A DNA stretch of 64,000 bases from Streptomyces resistomycificus. GTDB lineage: Bacteria; Actinomycetota; Actinomycetes; Streptomycetales; Streptomycetaceae. The DNA lies in NCBI RefSeq assembly GCF_001514265.1, contig NZ_KQ948993.1, forward strand, positions 202,787-266,786, written 5' to 3'. This document shows, one piece after another, positions 9,163 through 17,641 of this stretch. Within the stretch, counting starts at the first letter, position 1. The number at the start of each line of letters is the position of its first letter. The translations under genes were made by a program, and so were the position numbers. The notes below the pieces were generated by a model, which had not been told where the DNA came from, did no database searches, and worked only from the letters and a program-made list of their open reading frames with translations.

Positions 9163-10209
9163 TCAGCTGGAGTCGCGGTGCACCACCGTGGCTCCCAGCA
9201 CCGTGTGCGTCTCGGGCGCGGCACCGGGGTTGCGCACCGCGCGGTCGACCAGTTCGGCCAGGTCGCGGCCGGACGGCAGTTCGATGTGCACGGTACTCAG
9301 TCTGGGCCGTAGCAACCGTCCGAGCATCAGGTCGTCGGCACCGATGACCGCCGCCTCGTCCGGGATGGCGACGCCCTCGTCCTGCAGGGCCCGCATCAGC
9401 AGCATCGCGTACTCGTCGTTGTAGGCGAAGACGCCGTCCAGGCCGAGCTCGCGCCAGCCGGCGGCGAGCCGGGCGGCGGCGGACTCCTCGTAGGCGAGCG
9501 GCAGCTCGGTGACCGTGGCGTCGGTGCCGTGCAGGGCCCGTCGTACGCCTTCGAGGCGGGGCGTGGAGAAGGAGCCGAGGCACGGTTCCTCGGGCACGAC
9601 GACGCCGATGCGGCGCCGGCCGCGGGCATACAGGTGGGTCCCGGCGCAGTGCCCGACGGCCTCGTGGTCCATGAGCAGGGCGTGGGCGCCGTCCACGGCC
9701 TCGGGGCCGAGGGTGACCACGGCCCGGGCACCGGAGCGCTTGAGCACGGTCACACCCTTGGGATGCAGACCGGAGCCGGGCACCAGCACCGCGACCGGCC
9801 TGAGCTCGGCCCAGGCACGGGCGGCCTCGTCGCCGTGCACACCGACCGTGCCGAACTGTACGACCGTGTAGTCGAGGCGTCCGAGGGCCCACTGGAGCTC
9901 GCTGATGAACTGGCTGTAGAGCGGGCCGACCGGGAAGCTCGGCGCGGGCATCAGCACCATCCTGCTGTGCCCGGCGCGCAGACTGCGGGCGGCCGCGTGC
10001 GGCACGTACCCGAGTTCCTTCGCGGCCTCGTGGACCCGTCGGCGGGTGGGCTCACTGATCCGGACGGCGCTGGTGTTGTTCAGGACGTAGGAGACGGTCG
10101 CGCGCGACACGCCGGCCAGGCGGGCCACATCGGCGCTCGTGGGCACGGAGCGCGGTACGGGCGACGCGGGGGCGGGCGTTTTCGGTATCTGCACCATGAC
10201 GTACCGCAT
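9163..10209 (-). CDS. LacI-family regulator of the pobA operon
   Basis: A protein of about 348 residues with the LacI helix-turn-helix near its N-terminus (SADVARLAGVSRATVSYVLN) followed by a hinge (AAKELGYVPHAAARSLRAG) and a periplasmic-binding-protein-like effector domain (ends ...GADDLMLGRLLRPRLSTV). Two ATG starts are possible, 10209 and 10197; neither has a strong ribosome binding site. It is the first gene of a three-gene run with pobA and an aldehyde dehydrogenase, so it is probably a local autorepressor responding to an aromatic compound. LacI control of pobA is less usual than the IclR or AraC types. No clear operator palindrome was found upstream. Confidence 0.87.
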   Translation of the reverse strand: MRYVMVQIPKTPAPASPVPRSVPTSADVARLAGVSRATVSYVLNNTSAVRISEPTRRRVHEAAKELGYVPHAAARSLRAGHSRMVLMPAPSFPVGPLYSQFISELQWALGRLDYTVVQFGTVGVHGDEAARAWAELRPVAVLVPGSGLHPKGVTVLKRSGARAVVTLGPEAVDGAHALLMDHEAVGHCAGTHLYARGRRRIGVVVPEEPCLGSFSTPRLEGVRRALHGTDATVTELPLAYEESAAARLAAGWRELGLDGVFAYNDEYAMLLMRALQDEGVAIPDEAAVIGADDLMLGRLLRPRLSTVHIELPSGRDLAELVDRAVRNPGAAPETHTVLGATVVHRDSS

Positions 10210-10282
10210 CTTTGCAGAACCTGTGCGCACGACTTTCGTCTGGGGGAACCTTCGTGACGAAGGCGCTGGTGAGCGCGGCGGC

Positions 10283-10960
10283 CTAGTGCGGGGCCGACGG
10301 CGGCCCGGTCTCCGTGGCCGTCATCCGGTCGACCAGGTCGCACCAGCCGGACTCCAGGCGCTCCAGGGGCATCCCGCACTGCCTGGTGAGGTGATGGACG
10401 AGGACCGGGCTGAGATAGCCCATGAGGGTGTGGGCGAGGAGTTCGGCGTCCGCGTGCGGGGCCGCCTGCCGCAGCAGCAGGGCGACATGACTGAACAGGA
10501 CGCGGCGGGCCGGGACGGAGAAACGGCGCTCCGGGCTCGGTTCGGCGGCCAGTTGCAGTTCGAGTTCGTCCGCCGAGCGGCGCAGGAGAGCGCAGCCGAA
10601 CGCCCGCAGCCGCTCGGCCGGGTGCGCTCCGGGGCCCAGCGGCGGGGGGCCGCTGAGGAAGGCGGCCTGGAACTTCTTCTCGGAGTGGTCCAGCAGCGCG
10701 GTCAGCAGGCCGGTGCGGTCTCCGAAGCGCCGGAAGACGGTCCCCTTGCCGACGTTGGCGGCGGTGGCCACCGCCTCCATCGTCACGCCGGCGGCGCCGT
10801 GCTCCGCGACCAGACGGGCGGCCGCCTCCAGCAGCCGGGCCCGGTTGCGCGCGGCGTCGGCCCGCAGGCAGGGCTCCTCCTCGGCGGTCCCGACCTGGAG
10901 CAACCCGGGCCGCTCGACAGGCTCCTGGGACTGCGGGATCGGAGGCAGGACGGCGGACAT
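10283..10960 (-). CDS. TetR-family transcriptional regulator
   Basis: A 225-residue TetR protein. The DNA-binding domain is near residues 30-80 (ARLLEAAARLVAEHGAAGVT then MEAVATAANVGKGTVFRRFG), with the typical GKGTVFRRF recognition helix. The C-terminal ligand domain is helical. ATG 10960 (MSAVLPPIP) is chosen over an upstream in-frame start. It is divergent from an FMN reductase gene, and the intergenic region has two strong palindromes, so it most likely represses that gene and itself. Confidence 0.9.
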   Translation of the reverse strand: MSAVLPPIPQSQEPVERPGLLQVGTAEEEPCLRADAARNRARLLEAAARLVAEHGAAGVTMEAVATAANVGKGTVFRRFGDRTGLLTALLDHSEKKFQAAFLSGPPPLGPGAHPAERLRAFGCALLRRSADELELQLAAEPSPERRFSVPARRVLFSHVALLLRQAAPHADAELLAHTLMGYLSPVLVHHLTRQCGMPLERLESGWCDLVDRMTATETGPPSAPH

Positions 10961-10986
10961 GAAAACAGCGTAAAGCATCGGAACAG

Positions 10987-11039
10987 AACTGGACCGCGGT
11001 CCGGTTAGGATGCTAGAAAGTTAAACGGACCTCGGTCCG
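10987..11039. promoter_or_regulatory. twin TetR operators
   Basis: Two related palindromes lie 20-odd bases apart in the TetR/FMN-reductase intergenic region. Site A at 10987-11006 has core GGACCGCGGTCC (10991-11002) with AACT/GGTT flanks extending the dyad. Site B at 11026-11039 is CGGACCTCGGTCCG. Both share GGACC(N)2GGTCC. This fits two TetR dimers on back-to-back promoters. Confidence 0.75.
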
Positions 11040-11079
11040 GATCGTAAACGGCAGTGTTTTCAGTACCCTGGAGTTTCAT

Positions 11080-11643
11080 ATGTCTGTTCGTATCCTCGCG
11101 CTCGTCGGCAGCCTTCGCGCCGGTTCGACCAACCGCCAGCTCGCCGAGGCGGCCGCCAAGCACGCTCCCGAAGGCGCCGACGTGGTGCTGTACGAGGGCC
11201 TGGCCGAGATCCCCTTCTACAACGAGGACGTCGACGTCGAGGGCAGCGTCCCGGCCGCCGCGGCCAAGCTGCGCGAGGCCGCCGGCGCGGCGGACGCCTT
11301 CCTGCTCTTCTCGCCCGAGTACAACGGCACCATCCCGGCCGTCCTGAAGAACGCCATCGACTGGCTGTCCCGTCCGTACGGCGCCGGCGCCTTCGGCGGC
11401 AAGCCCGTAGCCGTGGTCGGCACCGCCTTCGGCCAGTACGGCGGCGTCTGGGCGCAGGACGAGGCCCGCAAGGCCGTGGGCATCGCCGGCGGCCGGGTGA
11501 TCGAGGACCTCAAGCTCTCCATCCCGGGCTCCCTGACCCGTTTCGCCGAGACCCACCCGGCCGACGACGCCGAGGTCGCCGAGCAGCTCACCGAGGTGGT
11601 CGCCCGTCTGCACGGCCACGCCGGCGAGGCGGTCGCCGCCTGA
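11080..11643 (+). CDS. NADPH-dependent FMN reductase (flavodoxin fold)
   Basis: A 187-residue flavin reductase/quinone reductase of the NADPH_dep_FMN_red family. The phosphate-binding loop GSLRAGSTNRQLAE is at residue 10, and the second FMN-contacting loop SPEYNGTIPAVLKNAIDW is near residue 75. It is cytoplasmic and uses NAD(P)H to reduce FMN or quinones. ATG 11080 starts directly after the TetR operators; expression is probably induced when the divergent TetR protein binds its ligand. A strong terminator follows. Confidence 0.9.
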   Translation: MSVRILALVGSLRAGSTNRQLAEAAAKHAPEGADVVLYEGLAEIPFYNEDVDVEGSVPAAAAKLREAAGAADAFLLFSPEYNGTIPAVLKNAIDWLSRPYGAGAFGGKPVAVVGTAFGQYGGVWAQDEARKAVGIAGGRVIEDLKLSIPGSLTRFAETHPADDAEVAEQLTEVVARLHGHAGEAVAA

Positions 11644-11696
11644 CGCGTACCGGACCCCGGCAGGGGGCTGGAACCGCCGAATCACCGCAGGTCCCA

Positions 11697-11733
11697 GAGG
11701 GGGCCGGAGCCCGCGCGGGGCTCCGGCCCCCTC
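11697..11733. terminator. terminator between FMN reductase and LysR genes
   Basis: A 16-base GC-rich stem (GAGGGGGCCGGAGCCC pairing with its complement at 11717-11733, one base offset) with a GCGC loop, followed by a short T-containing tail. It lies between convergent genes and can serve both. Confidence 0.8.
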
Positions 11734-11752
11734 CTTTGCGTCGCCCTGCTCG

Positions 11753-12658
11753 TCACGCCACCGCCGTGGGCGCCAGGTCCCGCAGCTCCTCCAGCGCGGC
11801 CACCACCGCGGGGCGTGTGCGGCCGCCCGTGCGGGTACAGGTGAGCAGTTTGCGGTGCGGGTCGCCCGTGCAGTGCACCCGTGCGATCGGCAGGTGCGGG
11901 GTGAGGTGGGCCAGCCTCGGGATCAGCGCGACGCCGAGCCGGTGGGCGACCAGATGAGCGGTGACGTTCCAGTCCAGCGCGTGGTGCACCACGTCGGGCG
12001 TGAACCCGGCCTCACCGCACGCCGAGAGCACATGCGGACGGCACGGACTCTCCGGCACCGGGGCGATCCAGGGCTCGTGCGCCGCCTCCGCGAGGTCGAC
12101 GCGGGCCCGCCCGGCCAGCGGATGGTCCTCGGGGACGACCAGGTCGAACGGGTCGTCCAGCAACGGCTGCTGGTCGAAGCGGGCGTCGCCGAGCGGCGGG
12201 TTGTGCGGGGTCGCCTCGACCACCGCCAGGTCGGTCTCGCCCTCGAAGAGCAGGTCGAAGCTCGCGGGCACCACCGCCTCCTGGATCCGGACCGCGAGCC
12301 GCGGATGCCGCTCCCGCAGCCGGACCGCCATCGGGGCCAGCAGCACCGAGACGGCCACCGGGAATCCGCTGACACGCAGCGGCCCCGCGGGTTCGCCGTG
12401 GTCGGCACGGAGGTCGAGTTCGGCCTGTTCCCAGCGGGCCTGGATGGCGTCGGCGTGCGCGAGCAGGCTCTCGGCGGCCGGGGTGAGCCGCACCCCGCGA
12501 CCCTGTGGTTCGAGGAGGTCGACGCCCAGGTCGCGGGCGAGCTGGCGGATCTGCTGGGAGGCGGCGGACGGCGTGAAGTGCAGGGCGCCCGCCGCGGCGG
12601 TGACGGTGCCGTAGTGCGCCACCGCCCGCAGGACATGGAGTCGGCGCAGATCAATCAT
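11753..12658 (-). CDS. LysR-family transcriptional regulator
   Basis: A 301-residue LysR regulator. The winged HTH is at residues 1-60 (LRRLHVLRAVAHYGTVTAAA then LHFTPSAASQQIRQLARDLG), followed by the co-inducer domain (PLRVSGFPVAVSVLLAPMA onward). ATG 12658 (MIDLRRL) is the canonical start; an in-frame GTG nine bases upstream is less likely. It is divergent from a small zinc-ribbon protein gene at 12773. Target and ligand unknown. Confidence 0.9.
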   Translation of the reverse strand: MIDLRRLHVLRAVAHYGTVTAAAGALHFTPSAASQQIRQLARDLGVDLLEPQGRGVRLTPAAESLLAHADAIQARWEQAELDLRADHGEPAGPLRVSGFPVAVSVLLAPMAVRLRERHPRLAVRIQEAVVPASFDLLFEGETDLAVVEATPHNPPLGDARFDQQPLLDDPFDLVVPEDHPLAGRARVDLAEAAHEPWIAPVPESPCRPHVLSACGEAGFTPDVVHHALDWNVTAHLVAHRLGVALIPRLAHLTPHLPIARVHCTGDPHRKLLTCTRTGGRTRPAVVAALEELRDLAPTAVA

Positions 12659-12772
12659 GAAGCCCACGCTTCAAGGTCGGCTCCAGAAAGTCAACCTGGA
12701 CGTGTACGGAGGTGCCGACGCACCCTGGCTGTGTCGCGACGGCCCACCAGCCCTCCGCACGAAGGAGTTCCC

Positions 12773-12991
12773 ATGATCAGCACGACCGGCACCGTCTGCC
12801 CGCACTGCGGCTGGCCCGACGACGCCGAGCCCTTCCAGGTGGTGTCCCGGCACGGCACGGCGGCGGGCGGCACGGTGTGGACCCGCTGCGGCTGCGGTTC
12901 GCTCCAGGTCCGGATCGTCGACGGCCGGGGCACCCGGATCGTCTCCCGCAGCCGTCCGGCGGCGGCTCAGCCGAGCTCGACCTGTCGCTGA
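12773..12991 (+). CDS. small zinc-ribbon-like hypothetical protein
   Basis: A 72-residue protein with four cysteines in two pairs (CPHCGW near residue 9 and RCGCGSLQVR near residue 38), the spacing expected of a small zinc ribbon. ATG 12773 follows GAAGGAG at 12761-12767. It is divergent from the LysR gene. The two-Cys-pair ribbon suggests metal binding; no function is known to me. The C-terminus is basic and Ser/Arg-rich. Confidence 0.7.
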   Translation: MISTTGTVCPHCGWPDDAEPFQVVSRHGTAAGGTVWTRCGCGSLQVRIVDGRGTRIVSRSRPAAAQPSSTCR

Positions 12992-13107
12992 CCGGGCGGT
13001 GCCGCGCAGCCCTCGACCCACTCGGCGGCTCCCCGACGCGCGGGGCCAGGACACCGTGTCGATGCCCGGGCCGCCGCGGGCCGCGACGCGCCTGCCCCGT
13101 CCGACCT

Positions 13108-13171
13108 CGCCCGGACCTGGGGTCGCCCGGACCTGGGGTCGCGCGGACTTGGGGTCGCCCGGACCTGGGGT
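13108..13171. repeat. four tandem 16-base repeats
   Basis: Four head-to-tail copies of CGCCCGGACCTGGGGT at 13108-13123, 13124-13139, 13140-13155 (three changes) and 13156-13171. They lie in the gap 12992-13204 between the small zinc-ribbon gene and the end of the TerC gene. Nothing else is visible in the gap. Function unknown. Confidence 0.9.
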
Positions 13172-13204
13172 GGCCGACCGACAGCCGGCCCGCGCACCCG
13201 CCGG

Positions 13205-14173
13205 TCAAACCACGCGCTCCGCCTCGGCCTCCTCCTGCTTCTTCGAGGCCCTCAGGCTGGTGACGGTGGTGACCGCGAGGACCAGCACGATGAACCCGAG
13301 CGAGAAGGGGATGCTGATCTCCGGGACGTGGACGCCGGACTCGTGCAGTGCGTGCAGGACCAGCTTGACGCCGATGAAGCCGAGAATGATCGACAGGCCG
13401 TAGCTGAGGTGGACGAGCTTCTTGAGCAGTCCGCCGATGAGGAAGTACAGCTGCCTGAGCCCCATCAGCGCGAACGCGTTGGCCGTGAAGACGATGTACG
13501 GATCCTGGGTCAGCCCGTAGATGGCGGGGATGGAGTCCAGGGCGAACAGCACGTCGGTGGAGCCGATCGCCAGCATCACGACCAGCATCGGGGTCATGAC
13601 CCGCTTGCCGTTCTCCTCGACCCACAGCTTGGTGCCGTGGTAGCGGTCGGCCACGCCGAATCGCTTCTCCACCGCTTTGAGCAGCTTGTTCTCCTGGTAC
13701 TCCTCCTCGTGCTCCTCCTTGCGGGCGTCCTGGATCAGCTTCCAGGCGGTCCAGATCAGGAAAGCGCCGAAGAGGTAGAACACCCACGAGAACGTGGAGA
13801 TGATCGCCGCGCCGGCCGCGATGAACGCGGTGCGCAGGACCAGGGCCATGACAACGCCGACCATCAGGACGCGCTGCTGGTACTGGGACGGCACCGCGAA
13901 CTTCGCCATGATCAGGACGAAGACGAAGAGGTTGTCGACGCTCAGCGACTTCTCGGTGACATAGCCGGCGAAGAACTCGCCCGTGGGCTTGGCTCCTCCG
14001 TAGAAGAACAGCCCGATGCCGAAGAGACACGCGAGGACGACCCAGACGACGGTCCAGGTCCCGGCCTCTCTGATCGACACCTCGTGCGGTTTTCGGCCGA
14101 TGAAGAAGTCCACGGCGACCAACGCGCACAGACCGGCCACGGTCAACAGCCAGACAGTCAGAGAGACGTTCAC
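13205..14173 (-). CDS. TerC-family integral membrane protein
   Basis: A 322-residue polytopic protein of the TerC/Alx family, implicated in tellurite resistance and in manganese or other metal homeostasis (for example metalation of exported proteins). About eight to nine membrane helices are visible. The conserved acidic membrane motifs are TEKSLSVDNLFVFV (about residue 68) and IGSTDVLFALDSIPAI (about residue 205). The start is GTG 14173 (VNVSLTVW), six bases after AGGAG; the open frame upstream is not protein-like. The C-terminus is Lys/Glu-rich and cytoplasmic. Confidence 0.9.
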   Translation of the reverse strand: MNVSLTVWLLTVAGLCALVAVDFFIGRKPHEVSIREAGTWTVVWVVLACLFGIGLFFYGGAKPTGEFFAGYVTEKSLSVDNLFVFVLIMAKFAVPSQYQQRVLMVGVVMALVLRTAFIAAGAAIISTFSWVFYLFGAFLIWTAWKLIQDARKEEHEEEYQENKLLKAVEKRFGVADRYHGTKLWVEENGKRVMTPMLVVMLAIGSTDVLFALDSIPAIYGLTQDPYIVFTANAFALMGLRQLYFLIGGLLKKLVHLSYGLSIILGFIGVKLVLHALHESGVHVPEISIPFSLGFIVLVLAVTTVTSLRASKKQEEAEAERVV

Positions 14174-14423
14174 AGATACTCCTGGTACATGGGGGGCATC
14201 GACAGCGTTGTCAGCACATCCGAACCCTTCCACCGACAGCAGGTGAAGAACAGGCCATGTCCTGGTAAAGAACAGCAGGTCATATCGGGGCATGGCCGGA
14301 AGTCGCGGGCGCCCACCCGCCGGACGGCGGGCAGCTTCCGCCGTCCGGCGGCGCCCCGGAGGAGCGCCGGTGCGCGGACCATGGCGCAACGAGCCGCCGC
14401 GTTCCCGCGTGAGGAGAACCCCC

Positions 14424-15401
14424 ATGAGCCACGTTCCGCCCCCGTTCGACCCGGAGCTCGCCGCAGCCCTGGACCTGATCAAGGACGTCCTGTCCCCCGG
14501 TCTCGCCCCGGACGAGATCGACGCCGTACGGCAGGGCCCGGGCATTCAGATGCTCGCCGAACTGGACCTCACCCTGGACGGCTGCTTCAAGGTCGAGGAC
14601 CGCACGGTGCCGGGGCCCGAGGGTGCTCCCGACATCTCGCTGCTGATCTGCCGGCCGACCGCCCAGGAGTTCGTGGGCGTAGCGCAGCCGGTCCTCTACC
14701 ACGTGCACGGCGGCGGCATGGTCCTCGGCAACAACAGGGTCGGCGTGGACGGTCCGCTGGCCTGGGCGAAGGAGCTGGGCGCGGTGGTGGTGTCGGTCGA
14801 GTACCGGCTGGCCCCCGAGAACCCCTATCCCGCCCAGATCGAGGACGTCTACGCCGGGCTCGTGTGGACGGCCGCGCACGCGGCGGAGATCGGCGGTGAC
14901 CCGGAGCGGATCGTGCTGGCGGGCGCCAGCGCGGGCGGTGGCCTGTCCGCGGCGCTCGCCCTGCTCACCCGTGACCGCAAGGGGCCGCGCCCGCTGGGGC
15001 AGCTGCTGATGTGCCCGATGCTGGACGACCGCAACGAAACTCTCTCCTCGCACCAGATGGCGGGCCTCGGCGTGTGGGACCGTACGGCGAACGAGACCGG
15101 CTGGGGCGCGCTGCTGGGCGACCTGCGCGGTGGCCCGGACGTGCCGGCGTACGCGGCGCCGGCCCGGGCCGAGGACCTGTCCGGCCTGCCGCCGGCCTTC
15201 CTCGACGTGGGTTCGGCGGAGACCTTCCGGGACGAGGTCGTCGCCTACGCCTCCCGTCTCTGGCAGGCGGGCGGGCGGGCCGAGCTGCACGTGTGGCCCG
15301 GCGGCTTCCACGGCTTCGACGGTTTCGCCCCCCAGGCGGCCCTCTCCCAGGCGGCCCGGGCGGCCCAGCTGACGTGGCTGCGGAGGCTGTTGGGCGACTG
15401 A
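14424..15401 (+). CDS. alpha/beta-hydrolase, HSL-type esterase
   Basis: A 325-residue carboxylesterase/lipase of the hormone-sensitive-lipase group (family IV). The oxyanion-hole motif YHVHGGGMVLG is near residue 91, the nucleophile elbow GASAGGGLSAA near residue 164, the acid is probably in DVGSAETFRDEV near 265, and the catalytic His is in PGGFHGFDGF near 293. ATG 14424 follows GAGGAG. It is divergent from the TerC gene. It hydrolyses short-chain esters, but the natural substrate is unknown. Confidence 0.9.
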   Translation: MSHVPPPFDPELAAALDLIKDVLSPGLAPDEIDAVRQGPGIQMLAELDLTLDGCFKVEDRTVPGPEGAPDISLLICRPTAQEFVGVAQPVLYHVHGGGMVLGNNRVGVDGPLAWAKELGAVVVSVEYRLAPENPYPAQIEDVYAGLVWTAAHAAEIGGDPERIVLAGASAGGGLSAALALLTRDRKGPRPLGQLLMCPMLDDRNETLSSHQMAGLGVWDRTANETGWGALLGDLRGGPDVPAYAAPARAEDLSGLPPAFLDVGSAETFRDEVVAYASRLWQAGGRAELHVWPGGFHGFDGFAPQAALSQAARAAQLTWLRRLLGD

Positions 15402-15437
15402 CCGAAGCCGGGCTGCCCGCCTTCGCCCGCGCCTTCG

Positions 15438-15507
15438 GGGCCGTACGCCGACGGTGGTCCGGTCCCTTCGCCTCAGGGACCGTACGCCGGAAGCGATCCG
15501 GCCCCGT
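15438..15507. terminator. probable terminator / dyad after the esterase gene
   Basis: Nested complementary arms: GGGGCCG at the left with CGGCCCC at the right, and GGTCCC/GGGACC at the centre, with CCGTACGCCG occurring twice as a direct repeat. It lies between the esterase gene and the PucR-like gene, on the same strand. The role as terminator is inferred. Confidence 0.5.
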
Positions 15508-15552
15508 CCCACAAGCTCCACAAAACACGACGGCATGGCGCACCATGGACCT

Positions 15553-16542
15553 ATGAAGGAGCTGGCCGGGCGCCTGACCGCGCTGGATCCGGACGCCGGT
15601 GCCGCCGTCCAGGTCATCGCCTATTTCGACCGACTGGCCGAGTCCCGGGCCGGTCTGGAGGCACTGGTGCGCGGGGCCGCGGTGCTGGCCGGGGTGCCCG
15701 CGCGGCTGGTCGACGCCGACCGGCGGGTGCGGGTCCGCGTGGAAGCCGACGGCACGCGCCGGGAGACGGACCTCCCGCCGGACGCCGCCTGGCCGTCGGC
15801 CGCGCTGACGCCGGGCGGGGCTCCGGCGCTGTGGCTGGAGCGGGCGCAGGCGACGCCCAGCGTGGTCGACGCGGTGATCCTCGAGCGGGCCGCCGGTGCC
15901 GTGCGCCTGGTCCTGGACCGCACCCGGGGCCGGGCTCCGGCCGACGATCCCGCCCTGGTCGAGACGGTCCTGGACGCCACGGCCCCGGAACCGGCCCGGC
16001 TGCACGCGGTCCGCGGGCTCGGCCTGGACCCGGCGGCGCCGGCCCGCGCGCTGGCCCCGCACGACGGACGCCCGCGGATCGTCCCCGCGCACCCGGAGAC
16101 CGGACTCCCCGCCGGCCGGCTCGGCGTCGGCCCCGCCGGACCGGTGTTGGAGCTGCCGCACTCCTGGGCCGCCGCCCGTGTCGCCCTCCGCTTCACCGCC
16201 GACGGCACCGCGCAGGACCCCGGACCACGGGTGGTGTACGCCGACGAGCTCGGCGGTATCGCCCTGCTGGCCGACCTCGTCGCCCCCGGCTCCGAACCGG
16301 CGCCCGACGTCCGGGCGTTGGAGGCGGCCGCCGCGACCACACCCTGGCTGCTGGCCACGCTGCACGCCGTGGCGTCGACGGCGAGCCTGCGCGCGGCTGC
16401 CACCGAGAGCAACGTGCACCACTCCACGCTCCAGGACCGGCTGACCCACGCCGAACACCTGCTGGGCTGGCCGCTGCGCACGCCGCAGGGCCGGCTCAGG
16501 CTGCATCTGGCCCTGACGATGCGGCATCTGTCGCGGTCGTAG
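15553..16542 (+). CDS. PucR-like helix-turn-helix regulator
   Basis: A 329-residue protein ending in a PucR-type HTH (residues about 275-329: ASLRAAATESNVHHSTLQDR followed by LGWPLRTPQGRLRLHLAL). The N-terminal two thirds is a GAF/sensor-like region without clear motifs. ATG 15553 (MKELAGR) is used; ATG 15535 in frame is an alternative. Regulators of this kind often act on a nearby metabolic gene; the preceding esterase is on the same strand. The effector is unknown. Confidence 0.75.
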   Translation: MKELAGRLTALDPDAGAAVQVIAYFDRLAESRAGLEALVRGAAVLAGVPARLVDADRRVRVRVEADGTRRETDLPPDAAWPSAALTPGGAPALWLERAQATPSVVDAVILERAAGAVRLVLDRTRGRAPADDPALVETVLDATAPEPARLHAVRGLGLDPAAPARALAPHDGRPRIVPAHPETGLPAGRLGVGPAGPVLELPHSWAAARVALRFTADGTAQDPGPRVVYADELGGIALLADLVAPGSEPAPDVRALEAAAATTPWLLATLHAVASTASLRAAATESNVHHSTLQDRLTHAEHLLGWPLRTPQGRLRLHLALTMRHLSRS

Positions 16543-16593
16543 CGGTCGCACCGACGCCCGGCCGCCGGGCCCGGCGGCCCGCCCCTTCGGCGG

Positions 16594-16947
16594 TCAGTGG
16601 AACTCGTGCACGACCTCGATCCGGCCGACGACGTGGGCGTTGAACTCGTCGAGTTCCTCGGCGGGCACCCACAGTTCGAGGATCGTCCGCCCGCCCACCT
16701 GCCGGACGGGGTAGCGGCCTAGGAACCCGGTGTCGACTTCGAAGCGGGTGACGAAGCCCGCGCCGTCGTGCTTGACGTTCCAGTCGCGGGCGATCCGGAC
16801 CGCGTAGTCCTCGTCGAGGACCGGGTAGAAGATCGGCTGTTCGGGCAGCCGCGGCGGCCAGGCCCGCCAGTCCAGCTCACGGACCAGGGCCAGCTCCGCG
16901 GGTCCGGTGGGGCGCCACAGGGTGGTCGTGGCTCGACGGCCGGTCAT
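16594..16947 (-). CDS. conserved small protein (family sometimes labelled ADP-ribosylation/crystallin J1)
   Basis: A 117-residue protein with the conserved text TTLWRPTGPAELALVRE, PPRLPEQPIFYPVLDEDYA and VGGRTILELWVPAEEL. This is a widespread actinobacterial family. Some annotations carry the name ADP-ribosylation/crystallin J1, but no ADP-ribosylglycohydrolase motif is visible, so the name should not be read as a function. ATG 16947 is the natural start. It is convergent with the PucR-like gene and divergent from a MarR gene. Confidence 0.75.
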   Translation of the reverse strand: MTGRRATTTLWRPTGPAELALVRELDWRAWPPRLPEQPIFYPVLDEDYAVRIARDWNVKHDGAGFVTRFEVDTGFLGRYPVRQVGGRTILELWVPAEELDEFNAHVVGRIEVVHEFH

Positions 16948-17138
16948 GGGGATCGCACTCCGTACTCGGTCCGGCCGCCTGTACGGCCGGTTCGGACCTG
17001 GACGGTATCGAGGCCGCCTTCGCGAGGGCCACTGGGTTACGGAGGTCCTTGCATGCGCGCTATAACCGCACCCGCTGGAACTTTCACACATGCCCTATCC
17101 TGGATGGCCAGCCACTTCGGGCCGGAGGAGCACGCCTC

Positions 17139-17597
17139 ATGACCGCCACAGACCCCGCACTCACCGCTCTCGCACAGGGCTGGTGCGCCCTCTCCCTGCT
17201 GCACGGCAGGATCGAGGCCCACATCGAGCGCGCCCTGCAGGCGGGACACGACCTCAGCGTGCGCGAGTACTCCCTGCTCGACGTCCTCAGCCGCCAGCAC
17301 GACGGAGAGGGCGGCCACCTCCAGATGAAGCAGGTCGCCGACGCCGTCGTCCTCAGCCAGAGCGCCACCACCCGCCTGGTCACCCGCCTCGAGGACCGCG
17401 GTCTGCTCTCCCGCTACCTCTGCCCCACCGACCGGCGCGGCATCTACACCAACGTCACCCAGGCCGGCCTCACGCTCCTGGAAGAAGCCCGCCCGACCAA
17501 CGAGACGGCCCTGCGCGAAGCCCTCGACACGGCCGCCCGCACCCCCGAACTCGCGCCCCTCGTCCACGCCGTGGAAACCCTCAAGGTCCCCGCCTGA
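17139..17597 (+). CDS. MarR-family transcriptional regulator
   Basis: A 152-residue MarR protein. The winged helix is at residues about 40-110: LSVREYSLLDVLSRQ, QVADAVVLSQSATTRLVTRL, then the wing RGLLSRYLCPTDRRGIYTNV, with the conserved D-R in the wing. ATG 17139 follows GGAGGAG at 17124-17130. The upstream region (16948-17138) is shared with the divergent small conserved gene and contains TATAAC, a plausible -10. It is followed by a repeat element rather than by a target gene. Confidence 0.9.
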   Translation: MTATDPALTALAQGWCALSLLHGRIEAHIERALQAGHDLSVREYSLLDVLSRQHDGEGGHLQMKQVADAVVLSQSATTRLVTRLEDRGLLSRYLCPTDRRGIYTNVTQAGLTLLEEARPTNETALREALDTAARTPELAPLVHAVETLKVPA

Positions 17598-17641
17598 GCC
17601 CCTGCCCCGCAGGTCAGCGGGACAGGGACCGGGTGAGCCCC

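Noticed and set aside
14174..14292. A yybP-ykoY manganese riboswitch upstream of the TerC gene
   Set aside because: The context is suitable but I could not find the conserved core; only imperfect direct repeats (CTGTTCTTYACC) are visible.
16594..16947. An ADP-ribosylglycohydrolase function for this small gene
   Set aside because: A label used for the family, but no glycohydrolase motif is visible in 117 residues.
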